Source of the DNA: Synergistaceae bacterium | Lineage (GTDB): Bacteria; Synergistota; Synergistia; Synergistales; Synergistaceae | Direction of reading: 5' to 3' | DNA length: 7,785 bases | Assembly: GCA_012727545.1 (NCBI GenBank) | Contig: JAAYHA010000059.1 | Coordinates: 1-7,785, forward strand | Shown here: positions 1 to 6,087 of the stretch, piece after piece | Layout: each line of letters starts with the position of its first letter | How positions within the stretch are numbered: position 1 is the stretch's first letter | Notes under the pieces: model-generated | What the model saw: the letters and a program-made list of their open reading frames with translations, nothing else | Told to the model about the DNA's origin: nothing | The model's database searches: none | Made by a program: the position numbers and the translations under genes

Positions 1-2
1 AT

Positions 3-290
3 GAAACATATTACCTGATAGAAAACAGGCAGAAGATCGGCAACTATGACAGCCAACTGCCGGGAGAAGGCGTCCTTATAATGTATGCCAACGAAAGAAT
101 AGCTGAATGCAGGTACGGCAGAGCCCCTGTAAAGCTAATGGACGCAGATCCCAAAGTGCTCTGGCTGAACGGCGCAGCATTCAGCCTTCCCAACAAACCA
201 AAGTTCGTCGATAGCTCCAACAATATCCAAATCGAGCTGATGGAAAAAATAGGCTCATCGTACAAAATAAAAATCAGCAGGATGAGATAG
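3..290 (+). CDS. C-terminal fragment of an M6-type (immune inhibitor A-like) metalloprotease
   Basis: The reading frame is open from the left edge and stops with TAG at 288-290; the start and most of the protein lie outside the window. The visible 95 residues begin with YYLIENRQKIG, then YDSQLPGEGVLIMYAN, then VKLMDADPK. This order (an E-N-R-Q strand, an LPG-x-G-[LV]-LI strand, then a V-x-L-x-[DE]-A-D segment) is what I know from the end of the M6 peptidase domain, a family of secreted zinc proteases. The HEXXH zinc site would be upstream and cannot be checked. The protein ends soon after the peptidase fold, so no C-terminal binding domain or anchor follows. An ATG at 81 could start a shorter ORF, but the homologous residues before it make that unlikely. 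The gene converges on the LysR gene and is probably unrelated to the transport cluster. It could also be a non-catalytic relative. Confidence 0.65.
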   Translation, partial: ETYYLIENRQKIGNYDSQLPGEGVLIMYANERIAECRYGRAPVKLMDADPKVLWLNGAAFSLPNKPKFVDSSNNIQIELMEKIGSSYKIKISRMR

Positions 291-366
291 ATGCCTAGAT
301 CGTAGTTTCAGTAATGCAGTAAGAGAAAATACCTGGAATTGTTATTGATAGATATTAATTTTCTTC
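291..366. other. Short convergent spacer, no recognised terminator
   Basis: These 76 bases separate the 3' ends of the protease fragment and the LysR gene. I see no GC-rich hairpin with a T tract on either strand, only weak AT-rich symmetry around 340-360. Nothing else is supported here. Confidence 0.4.
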
Positions 367-1248
367 CTATGTCTGATTTGACAGCAAGTTAACAAACAAT
401 TTCATTTGCGGCGAGACCCACTTGTTTTTGTTGTAAAAGACCTGGCTGTAAAGTGTTATGTCACAACCATCCACAGGAAGAATGGCAAGTATATTTTTTT
501 TGACATCTTCATGTACGACGTATTCAGGAAGGAATGAGATCCCCTGTCCTTTTTTGATAAGCTTCATTATGATCGATGTGTTGTCTACCTCGAGAAGCGG
601 TGTTAATTCAATGTCAGACAAAGCCAACGTTTCTTCCAGTTCTTTTCTGTAGATCGAATCACGTTCAGTGAGTATCAACGGTTGTTTTAGAATATCGGAG
701 ATGCTCAGTTTTTTTTCTTTTGTTATCGGATGTTGTGATGATGCTACGAAAACTATCTTTACCGGACTTGCAAATGCTCTTATGCAATCTTTCTGATAAA
801 TTTTTCTGTCTAAGACATAAATTATGTCAAGTTCATTGCTTCTAAGCATCTGGTACAATTTTACGCCGTCAGAAGTTTTTGTTTCTATCTGTGTTGACGG
901 CATCAATCTGAAGTATTCAGGTATCAATTCAGCCAGTCTTCCAATAAATAAAGATTCTATTATTCCAACACGTAGCTTAGCTTTGTTCATCCCTATCTGT
1001 GAGCCAATGGATTTGATTTGTGATGTAGTCTTCATTAGGTCTATAGCAAAACACAGGAACTCTTCTCCAAGTGGAGTAAGAGATATTTTTTTACCTATCC
1101 TGTCGAAAAGCGGTATCCCCAACTCACTTTCAAGCTGTTTTATTTGGAACGTAACCGTAGATTGTGAATAGCCGAGTTCCTGTGCAGCTTTTGTAAAGCT
1201 TCCCAGATCAACTATCCTTACGAAGGTGAATACATTTCTAAGTTCCAT
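367..1248 (-). CDS. LysR-family transcriptional regulator
   Basis: This 293-residue protein has the usual LysR length and layout. An N-terminal winged helix-turn-helix covers about residues 1-60, with the family pattern GSFTKAAQELGYSQSTVT near 16-33, QIKQLESELGIPLFDR at 35-50, and TPLG just after 57. A linker helix follows, then a periplasmic-binding-protein-like effector domain from about residue 90 (LRVGIIESL) to the end, including the typical GQGISFLPEYVV segment. The ATG at 1248-1246 is preceded, on its own strand, by GGGAG at 1262-1258 with a 9-base spacer. The gene is divergent from the opine dehydrogenase/TRAP cluster across a dyad-rich region, the classic arrangement for a LysR protein that controls its neighbour and itself. 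The effector is unknown; by context it is probably the transported compound or an intermediate of its breakdown. Family assignment is secure; the target is inference. Confidence 0.93.
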   Translation of the reverse strand: MELRNVFTFVRIVDLGSFTKAAQELGYSQSTVTFQIKQLESELGIPLFDRIGKKISLTPLGEEFLCFAIDLMKTTSQIKSIGSQIGMNKAKLRVGIIESLFIGRLAELIPEYFRLMPSTQIETKTSDGVKLYQMLRSNELDIIYVLDRKIYQKDCIRAFASPVKIVFVASSQHPITKEKKLSISDILKQPLILTERDSIYRKELEETLALSDIELTPLLEVDNTSIIMKLIKKGQGISFLPEYVVHEDVKKNILAILPVDGCDITLYSQVFYNKNKWVSPQMKLFVNLLSNQT

Positions 1249-1278
1249 CTGACAAGTCTCCCATCGAAAAAATTAATG

Positions 1279-1296
1279 GATGTGATTAATAACATC
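1279..1296. promoter_or_regulatory. 18-bp near-perfect palindrome, candidate operator near the lysR-type start
   Basis: GATGTGATTAATAACATC is self-complementary except for one symmetric pair (positions 6 and 13). It lies about 30 bases upstream of the LysR start codon, where an autoregulatory site could sit. It contains ATGTGATTAA, which recurs at 1462-1471. Confidence 0.4.
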
Positions 1297-1326
1297 AATT
1301 TTACAAATACAACGTTTCATAATATG

Positions 1327-1344
1327 CTGATTTTATCAGATAAA
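1327..1344. promoter_or_regulatory. Overlapping palindromes, candidate LysR T-N11-A box
   Basis: TTTATCAGATAAA at 1332-1344 is an exact odd palindrome and fits the T-N11-A dyad form of LysR boxes. It overlaps CTGAT-TTT-ATCAG at 1327-1339. It lies well inside the divergent spacer, about 155 bases before the dehydrogenase start. The assignment rests on form and position only. Confidence 0.4.
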
Positions 1345-1416
1345 GACCTATTTGTTTCTCTGTTACATTTTTTAAGTAATGCGTATCTTTTCACATTTCA
1401 TTCAATTGATAAAAGT

Positions 1417-1469
1417 AATATGTGATTGATCATACCTCGATTTGAGGTCTTATCAATAAATATGTGATT
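1417..1469. repeat. Pair of 11-bp direct repeats, 42 bp apart
   Basis: AATATGTGATT occurs at 1417-1427 and again at 1459-1469, flanking most of the 33-bp dyad. The 42-bp offset is close to four helical turns. A related ATGTGATTAA is at 1280-1289. Confidence 0.5.
1425..1457. promoter_or_regulatory. 33-bp imperfect dyad upstream of the opine dehydrogenase gene
   Basis: The outer arms ATTGAT (1425-1430) and ATCAAT (1452-1457) match. The inner arms ACCTC (1434-1438) and GAGGT (1444-1448) match around a 5-base centre. In all, 12 of 14 positions pair. It has no T tract after it, so it looks more like an operator, or a 5' leader hairpin, than a terminator. It lies 43 bases before the ATG at 1500. 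Confidence 0.4.
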
Positions 1470-1485
1470 AACATTAAGCTATTTT

Positions 1486-1491
1486 GGGAGG
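1486..1491 (+). promoter_or_regulatory. Ribosome binding site deciding the start at 1500
   Basis: GGGAGG lies 8 bases before the ATG at 1500. This favours 1500 over the upstream GTG at 1464, which has no such site, and over the ATG at 1509, which is too far away. Confidence 0.8.
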
Positions 1492-1499
1492 TTCTCAGT

Positions 1500-2735
1500 A
1501 TGGGAAAGATGGATTATCTTAAGGAAATGCCGATAGCAGTACTTGGTGGCGGCGCGGTAGGCAAAACATGTGCAGCTGATATGAAGCTTGCGGGTAGGGA
1601 AGTACGTCTCTTCGACATGATGCCTTTTGCTGAAAAGACATTGGCACATCTCGACAAAACGGGCATTGATCTTGACGGGATCCAGAGAAATCTTTATGGA
1701 TTCAAACGCTCAGGAAACGCCAAATTCGACCTGGTCACAAGTGACATGGCTCAGGCTGTAAAAGGTGCAGGACATATAGTTGTTGCAGCCCCTGCCTTTG
1801 CTCATGAACATTTCTTCCGTCAGCTGATCCCGGTATTGGAAGACGGTCAGGTCATCAGCATTTTTACAGACAACTTTGCATCCCTTCTTCTTCGCAAAAT
1901 GATGAGGGAGATGAAGTGCGACAAAAAGATCATCGTCGGTGCATGGTCAAGTGCTCCTTACGGCACAAGGATCGAGACAGTTGGCGGATTCCAGCTCCCC
2001 CATGTAGGAGTTAAGTACAGGGCGATCACCCTTCGCGGAGCCACGCTTCCGATGACAGACATCGATGATTTCTTCGAGTCCACCAAATCACTTCCCTGCC
2101 TTGATGCTGTAACTTTTGGCAATGGTCCGGAGAAGGGTAATACAGTAATTGATATAGGTTTTTCAAATATAAACCCGGTAATACATGTTCCGGCAACGAT
2201 CCTTGGTGTATCTACAATGGAAAACTGGGGAAAGATCTTTGGGGATTTTGATAAATCCGGATATTCAATGTATGCACATGCTCTCTGTCCCTCTATCTGC
2301 GAGGTCCAGTACCAGTTCTATAATGAAGAGATAGCAATAGCAGAAAAGATCGGGGTCGGCGTCCCCCGCTATTCATATGAGTCATTCTTCAACCGCCGCA
2401 GCATACTGGCACAGGAATATATGGGGCTGGACAAGGATGGCAAGGACAATATGTGGCTCCCGCTGGATGAACCCACAACAGAAAGCAATACCGGACCCAA
2501 CAGCATCCACCATCGTTATCTCACAGAAGACATTCCGGTAGGCTGCAAAGTGTATCACGAACTGGGAGTCCAGTACGGAGTAGCGACTCCGATCATAGAT
2601 TCAATGATCGTACTTGCAAGTGCAATGCATAAGAAGGACTTCTTTAAAGAAGGTTACAGCCTTGAGTATATTGGTATAAAAGACATGAGCAAAGAAGAAC
2701 TGCTCAACTACCTGAACAACGGAGTCTATAAGTAG
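1500..2735 (+). CDS. NAD(P)-dependent octopine/opine dehydrogenase family protein
   Basis: The 411-residue product has the two-domain layout of octopine/nopaline-type dehydrogenases. An N-terminal Rossmann fold shows IAVLGGGAVGKTCAADM near residues 12-28 (GxGxxG at 16-21), and REVRLFD follows as the second strand. The C-terminal helical domain has SNINPVIHVP with His229, then RYLTEDIPVG with Arg339 and Asp344, and ends with the family pattern GVATPIIDSMIVLAS. From memory, scallop octopine dehydrogenase uses His212, Arg324 and Asp329; the spacing here is closely similar, so the active site looks intact. Family enzymes reversibly join an amino acid and a 2-oxo acid into a secondary amine dicarboxylate using NAD(P)H. 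Being cytoplasmic and first in the cluster, it may oxidise an imported opine-like compound, or reduce an imine. Substrate and direction are not readable from sequence. A ketopantoate reductase-like role is less likely given the length and C-terminal domain. Confidence 0.85.
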   Translation: MGKMDYLKEMPIAVLGGGAVGKTCAADMKLAGREVRLFDMMPFAEKTLAHLDKTGIDLDGIQRNLYGFKRSGNAKFDLVTSDMAQAVKGAGHIVVAAPAFAHEHFFRQLIPVLEDGQVISIFTDNFASLLLRKMMREMKCDKKIIVGAWSSAPYGTRIETVGGFQLPHVGVKYRAITLRGATLPMTDIDDFFESTKSLPCLDAVTFGNGPEKGNTVIDIGFSNINPVIHVPATILGVSTMENWGKIFGDFDKSGYSMYAHALCPSICEVQYQFYNEEIAIAEKIGVGVPRYSYESFFNRRSILAQEYMGLDKDGKDNMWLPLDEPTTESNTGPNSIHHRYLTEDIPVGCKVYHELGVQYGVATPIIDSMIVLASAMHKKDFFKEGYSLEYIGIKDMSKEELLNYLNNGVYK

Positions 2736-2754
2736 AAGTTTTTGTCTGACAGTA

Positions 2755-2808
2755 CCGGCTAACCCTCTTTATCCTGCATTCCTCCGGTTGGATAAAGAGG
2801 GTAGTTGG
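2755..2808 (+). other. Strong intercistronic stem-loop between the dehydrogenase and TRAP genes
   Basis: ACCCTCTTTATCC (2762-2774) and GGATAAAGAGGGT (2790-2802) form a perfect 13-bp stem around a 15-base loop. With a one-base bulge (A2761) and two G-U pairs, the stem can extend to 2755 and 2808. The loop contains CCTCC, complementary to a Shine-Dalgarno site. No T tract follows, so it is not a standard terminator. It begins 20 bases after the dehydrogenase stop and ends 7 bases before the permease ribosome site, a place suited to mRNA processing, message stability or translational control. Confidence 0.75.
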
Positions 2809-2815
2809 CAACAAA

Positions 2816-2821
2816 AGGGGG
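2816..2821 (+). promoter_or_regulatory. Ribosome binding site deciding the TRAP permease start
   Basis: AGGGGG lies 8 bases before the ATG at 2830. An in-frame TTG at 2788 would begin inside the loop of the intercistronic hairpin and has no suitable site, so 2830 is preferred. Confidence 0.7.
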
Positions 2822-2829
2822 AAACGTAT

Positions 2830-4779
2830 ATGGGTATCTTTGATAAGTTCAAAATCGAAGACAAAGTAGTTGACGTTGATCTGGCTGAGCTTGAAACTGA
2901 ATCAGGGAACAGGCTTGAAACTCTGCCGGACTGGACCAAAAAGATGACCGCTGCTCTTGCTCTGATTTGGGCATTATTCCAGATATACACAGGTATGATG
3001 GGGCTTTTTCCGGCTTTGATACAGCGATCAGTCACACTCGGTTTCGGTCTTGCATTATGCTTTATCTGTTTTAAATTTAAGAAATCTGATAATGACAAAG
3101 TTAAAATATACGATTGGATTTGTGTCCTGCTGTCCTTTGCCATACCAATATATCTCATAGGTACCTTTGATACACTAATAACACGCGGAGGGGCTCCCAC
3201 AAACTTTGACATAATAATGGGTGTTACTCTGCTCGTCTTGGTAATTGAAGCTACAAGGCGGTGTGTAGGAATTCCTTTGGTGATCGTTGCCATAGTCTTT
3301 TTGGCTTATGCATTTTGGGGTCCTTATATGCCGAGCCTTATCGGACATCGCGGGTATGACCTGAGTAGAATAGCGGCACAAATGTTTATAACAGGGGAAG
3401 GTATTTTTGGAACACCAATGGCTGTAATGACGACTTTCGTCTTTGCTTTTATAGTTTTTGGCTGTTTTCTTGAGGTTACAGGGGGCGCAAAACTTTTTAT
3501 TGATTTGGCATTTGCCCTCACAGGCCGTTTCGCTGGTGGCCCCGCAAAGACTGCAGTCGTTGCCAGCGGGCTCCTTGGAACTATTTCCGGCAGTTCGCTT
3601 GCCAATGTAGTTACAACAGGCTCCTTCACAATACCCCTGATGAAATCATGCGGGTACAAGCCTTCTTTTGCCGGTGGGGTCGAAGCTTCGGCTTCGTCAG
3701 CAGGACAAATAATGCCGCCTGTAATGGGTGCTGCTGCTTTCATAATGTCAGAGATGACAGGCATACCCTATCTCAGTATCTGTCTCTCTGCTGCAATTCC
3801 TGCAGTGCTTTACTACGTCTCTGTAATGCTCTCCGTTGATCTGGAGGCAAGAAGGACAAACCTAAAAACAGTTGATAAGAAGGACATCCCTCCTCTTTGG
3901 GGAACGACAAAACGTTGTATGCCGCTGATATTCCCGATCGTAACCCTTGTTGGTTTGCTTGTTGTAGGCTACACGCCTCTTAAGGCTGCGCTTTACGCGA
4001 CAATAGTAATGATCATTGGATCGTTCTTCAGCAAAGAAACGAGGATGAATAAGGATCGTTTCTATGAAGCTTTGACCAAATCTTCGTACAACTCCGTATC
4101 TGTTTGCGTCGCATGTGCGGTATGTGGTGTTGTGACCGGGGTTATCACTCTGACAGGTATCGGATTGAAACTCTCTGACCTGATACTGCAAATTTCGGGA
4201 GGAGACCTTCTTTACACCCTTATTCTCACAATGATCGCATCAATAATACTTGGAATGGGTCTTCCTACAACTGCAAAATACATAGTACTATCTGCGATTG
4301 CAGCTCCGGCACTGGTTAAGTTGGGTGTTCCACTTATAGGAGCCCACCTTTTCATCCTTTATTTTGGGGTAATAGCTGAAGTAACACCCCCAGTAGCACT
4401 TACCTCTTACGCAGGTGCAGCAGTAGCAAAGGCTCCGGGTGTAGAAACAGCTATTCAGGGGTTGAAAATATCCATTGGGGCCTTTTTCATACCATTCATG
4501 TTCTGTTATTATCCATCTCTTCTGTTTGTGGACACCTCTCCGTCAGGTATGTTCTTTGGATTATTCAGTTCATTTATAGGTTTGACATGCCTTTCTTCGG
4601 CAAGTATCGGATATTTCTTTGGACCTATGAAAATATGGTTGAGAATGATAATGTTTGTAGGTGTAATTTTGGTTGTAAATCCGTCCCCAATTACTGACAT
4701 TGCAGGAGTGTTGATAATTCTTGGAGTTTTCGCCTATCAGAAATTTTATACAGCCAAGCACCCCAAAATCGCAGTCTAA
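2830..4779 (+). CDS. TRAP transporter fused permease (DctQ-M type, 4TM/12TM)
   Basis: The 649-residue inner-membrane protein is of normal length for fused TRAP permeases, in which the small and large membrane subunits are one chain. A charged cytoplasmic N-terminus of about 38 residues is followed by hydrophobic segments of the small-subunit-like part (for example WICVLLSFAIPIYLIG and IPLVIVAIVFLAYAFWG). The large-subunit part then shows the family marks: GTISGSSLANVVTTGSFTIP from about residue 250, GQIMPPVMGAAAF near 292-304, GMGLPTTAKYIVL near 475, and AEVTPPVALTSYAGAA near 516. Hydrophobic segments continue to the end, where the chain finishes in a short basic tail. TRAP systems are secondary transporters driven by an ion gradient, usually sodium, and take up organic acids delivered by a binding protein. 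Fused permeases normally pair with TAXI proteins, and one follows directly downstream. Confidence 0.95.
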   Translation: MGIFDKFKIEDKVVDVDLAELETESGNRLETLPDWTKKMTAALALIWALFQIYTGMMGLFPALIQRSVTLGFGLALCFICFKFKKSDNDKVKIYDWICVLLSFAIPIYLIGTFDTLITRGGAPTNFDIIMGVTLLVLVIEATRRCVGIPLVIVAIVFLAYAFWGPYMPSLIGHRGYDLSRIAAQMFITGEGIFGTPMAVMTTFVFAFIVFGCFLEVTGGAKLFIDLAFALTGRFAGGPAKTAVVASGLLGTISGSSLANVVTTGSFTIPLMKSCGYKPSFAGGVEASASSAGQIMPPVMGAAAFIMSEMTGIPYLSICLSAAIPAVLYYVSVMLSVDLEARRTNLKTVDKKDIPPLWGTTKRCMPLIFPIVTLVGLLVVGYTPLKAALYATIVMIIGSFFSKETRMNKDRFYEALTKSSYNSVSVCVACAVCGVVTGVITLTGIGLKLSDLILQISGGDLLYTLILTMIASIILGMGLPTTAKYIVLSAIAAPALVKLGVPLIGAHLFILYFGVIAEVTPPVALTSYAGAAVAKAPGVETAIQGLKISIGAFFIPFMFCYYPSLLFVDTSPSGMFFGLFSSFIGLTCLSSASIGYFFGPMKIWLRMIMFVGVILVVNPSPITDIAGVLIILGVFAYQKFYTAKHPKIAV

Positions 4780-4797
4780 CGATCAAATAAGGAGGCG

Positions 4798-4890
4798 ATG
4801 CCCTTAATTTTGATTTATGCGCGCAAATATCCTTTGAGTTTTTTCAAGAATGATAAGAGATTGCAGACATCAAACCAAATGGAGGAATGA
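4798..4890 (+). CDS. Possible 30-residue ORF linking the TRAP permease and TAXI genes
   Basis: AAGGAGG at 4789-4795 lies just 2 bases before an ATG at 4798, which opens a frame of 30 codons (beginning MPLILIYARKYPLSF, ending NQMEE). Its TGA at 4888-4890 overlaps the ATG at 4887 and lies just after the TAXI ribosome site. I recognise no family, and the first residues are only mildly hydrophobic. The spacer is shorter than ideal, which weakens translation from this codon. It could be a leader whose translation is coupled to the TAXI gene, a degraded gene start, or chance. Confidence 0.25.
   Translation: MPLILIYARKYPLSFFKNDKRLQTSNQMEE
4881..4885 (+). promoter_or_regulatory. Ribosome binding site for the TAXI gene
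   Basis: GGAGG is 1 base from the ATG at 4887 and 7 bases from the ATG at 4893. Normal spacing favours 4893 as the start, which removes only the first two residues (Met-Asn) of the longer reading. Confidence 0.75.
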
Positions 4891-4892
4891 AC

Positions 4893-5855
4893 ATGAAGAA
4901 AAAAATAACAGCTTTTATTATGATGCTACTGGTCGCAATTTTTATTTCAACTAGCTGCGGTGTCGCAAGCGCTGTAACGTACCTTTCTCTTGGTACAGGC
5001 GGAGTAACAGGAGTCTATTATCCGTTGGGCGGAGCAATGGCCAACCTTATTACACAGAAGATCCCCGGTTACAACTGCACGGCAGAATCAACCGGCGGAG
5101 CTGTGGAAAACGCAATGCTCATATATAAAAACAAGATAGACATTGGTTTTGTCGATGCATCTTCAGCATTTAACGCTCCCAGAAAAAAGGGTGCATTTGC
5201 CAACGAGGATGTAAAAAACCTAAGAGGTCTGGTAAGCGTATATCCGGAATCAGTTCAGGTAGTTACTCTGGATAAAAATATCAAAACTATAGGTGATCTT
5301 AAAGGGAAAAGGGTAGCAGTTGGATCCCCCGGAAGCGGAACAGAAGTAATGGCAAAAGATCTGCTTACCCTTTACGGCCTTACTTATGATGACATCAAAG
5401 AAGATTTCCTTGGTTTCGGAGATGCTTCCTCAGGTCTTAAAGATAAGACCCTTGATGCAGCTTTTATTTGGGCGGGAGTTCCTACTTCGGGCATAATGGA
5501 ATTAGGTACCCAGCACAAGGTCAGACTCCTCAACTTCTCTGATGACATGGTCAAGAAACTGAAGAAAAGCCATCCTTTCTGTGTCCCGGTAAGCATCACA
5601 AGCAAGCAGTACAGCAGCCTGATGGAAGATATCACGACGATAGCAGTTCCTGCAACTCTGCAGTGCCGCGCAGAACTCTCTGATGAGTTTGTCTATGATT
5701 TCCTTACGGTGCTTTTTGACAATCTTCCTGTAATATCAGGAGCACATGCCAGAGGAGGAGACCTGAGCCTGAAAACCGCACTGAACGGTATGGATGTAGA
5801 TAATCTTCATCCCGGCGCGAAAAAATTCTACAAAGAAAAGGGCCTGATCAAGTAA
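4893..5855 (+). CDS. TAXI-family TRAP transporter solute-binding protein
   Basis: The 320-residue product is of standard length for TAXI proteins, the periplasmic or extracytoplasmic binding components that serve fused TRAP permeases. It begins with MKKK, a hydrophobic stretch to about residue 20, and a probable signal peptidase I site after VASA (near residue 27). A cysteine at residue 22 is in STSC, which is a poor lipobox, so a lipoprotein is less likely. The mature chain starts with the family mark LSLGTGGVTGVYYPLGGAMA and continues with ESTGGAVENAMLI, the typical ligand-domain opening. KRVAVGSPGSGTEVMA near 138-155 matches the second conserved region. TAXI ligands that are known include glutamate and other organic anions, but the ligand here cannot be read from sequence. 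The gene follows the permease by about 110 bases and is almost certainly its partner. Confidence 0.95.
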   Translation: MKKKITAFIMMLLVAIFISTSCGVASAVTYLSLGTGGVTGVYYPLGGAMANLITQKIPGYNCTAESTGGAVENAMLIYKNKIDIGFVDASSAFNAPRKKGAFANEDVKNLRGLVSVYPESVQVVTLDKNIKTIGDLKGKRVAVGSPGSGTEVMAKDLLTLYGLTYDDIKEDFLGFGDASSGLKDKTLDAAFIWAGVPTSGIMELGTQHKVRLLNFSDDMVKKLKKSHPFCVPVSITSKQYSSLMEDITTIAVPATLQCRAELSDEFVYDFLTVLFDNLPVISGAHARGGDLSLKTALNGMDVDNLHPGAKKFYKEKGLIK

Positions 5856-6087
5856 GATTTTTGAAATAAAGTTCCGGACAATAAATTACATGCTTTAGAA
5901 ACAGGATATAAGAGGGTTTTGTAAGGTCTTAACTGTAATTGCATATAGAACTGACGGTACGCTCTGTCAGAAAAACAGGAATTTACGCATGATAGAACGT
6001 CAGTGTTACTATGCCAAAATTGCATTTTTGCTTTGCAATTCCCTCTTGTTCTATGTTTTTCTAATCACGAATTAAGGATGATGAACG
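5856..6087 (+). promoter_or_regulatory. 232-base structured spacer before the MmgE/PrpD gene
   Basis: The spacer has three pairing elements: AATTACA (5884-5890) with TGTAATT (5934-5940); CTGAC (5951-5955), able to pair with either GTCAG (5966-5970) or CGTCAGT (5998-6004, using ACTGACG at 5950-5956); and AATTGCA (6018-6024) with TGCAATT (6034-6040). The last hairpin is AT-rich and followed by a broken T-rich run, so it would be a weak terminator at best. TATAAG at 5907-5912 resembles a -10 box, but I find no good -35 for it. The spacer could be a leader that adjusts downstream expression, or simply a processed intercistronic region. Confidence 0.35.

Larger units (their letters stand above)
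1249..1499. promoter_or_regulatory. Divergent regulatory region between the lysR-type gene and the opine dehydrogenase cluster
   Basis: This AT-rich spacer of about 250 bases must hold the promoters of both the regulator and the cluster. It contains several separate dyads (1279-1296, 1327-1344, 1425-1457) and an 11-bp direct repeat at 1417 and 1459, listed individually. I could not pick a convincing -35/-10 pair on either strand. A GTG at 1464 could extend the dehydrogenase frame into this region, but it lacks a ribosome site and lies inside the repeats. Confidence 0.6.

Noticed and set aside
824..1171. 115-codon plus-strand ORF opposite the LysR gene
   Set aside because: It is antisense to the conserved LysR sequence and shows no domain of its own.
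1363..1390. TTACAT with TATCTT as a sigma-70 promoter for the cluster
   Set aside because: The match to both boxes and the spacer length is poor, and AT-rich sequence gives many such pairs.
1464..1499. GTG at 1464 as the start of the opine dehydrogenase gene
   Set aside because: It lies within the direct repeat, has no ribosome site, and adds 12 residues ahead of the normal family start; ATG at 1500 has GGGAGG at ideal spacing.
2746..2755. CTGACAGTAC resembling CTGACGGTAC at 5951-5960, a possible shared intercistronic element
   Set aside because: The similarity covers only about ten bases, the surrounding structure differs, and it is within chance for a window this size.
2788..2829. TTG at 2788 as the start of the TRAP permease
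   Set aside because: It begins in the hairpin loop and would translate one hairpin arm; ATG at 2830 has a clear ribosome site.
3324..3764. Long minus-strand ORF within the TRAP permease gene
   Set aside because: It is a shadow of the permease gene with no recognisable domain or ribosome site, and the plus frame has clear family motifs throughout.
6018..6040. AATTGCA/TGCAATT hairpin as an intrinsic terminator
   Set aside because: The stem is AT-rich with only two G-C pairs, and the downstream sequence lacks an unbroken T tract; it is kept only as a spacer element.
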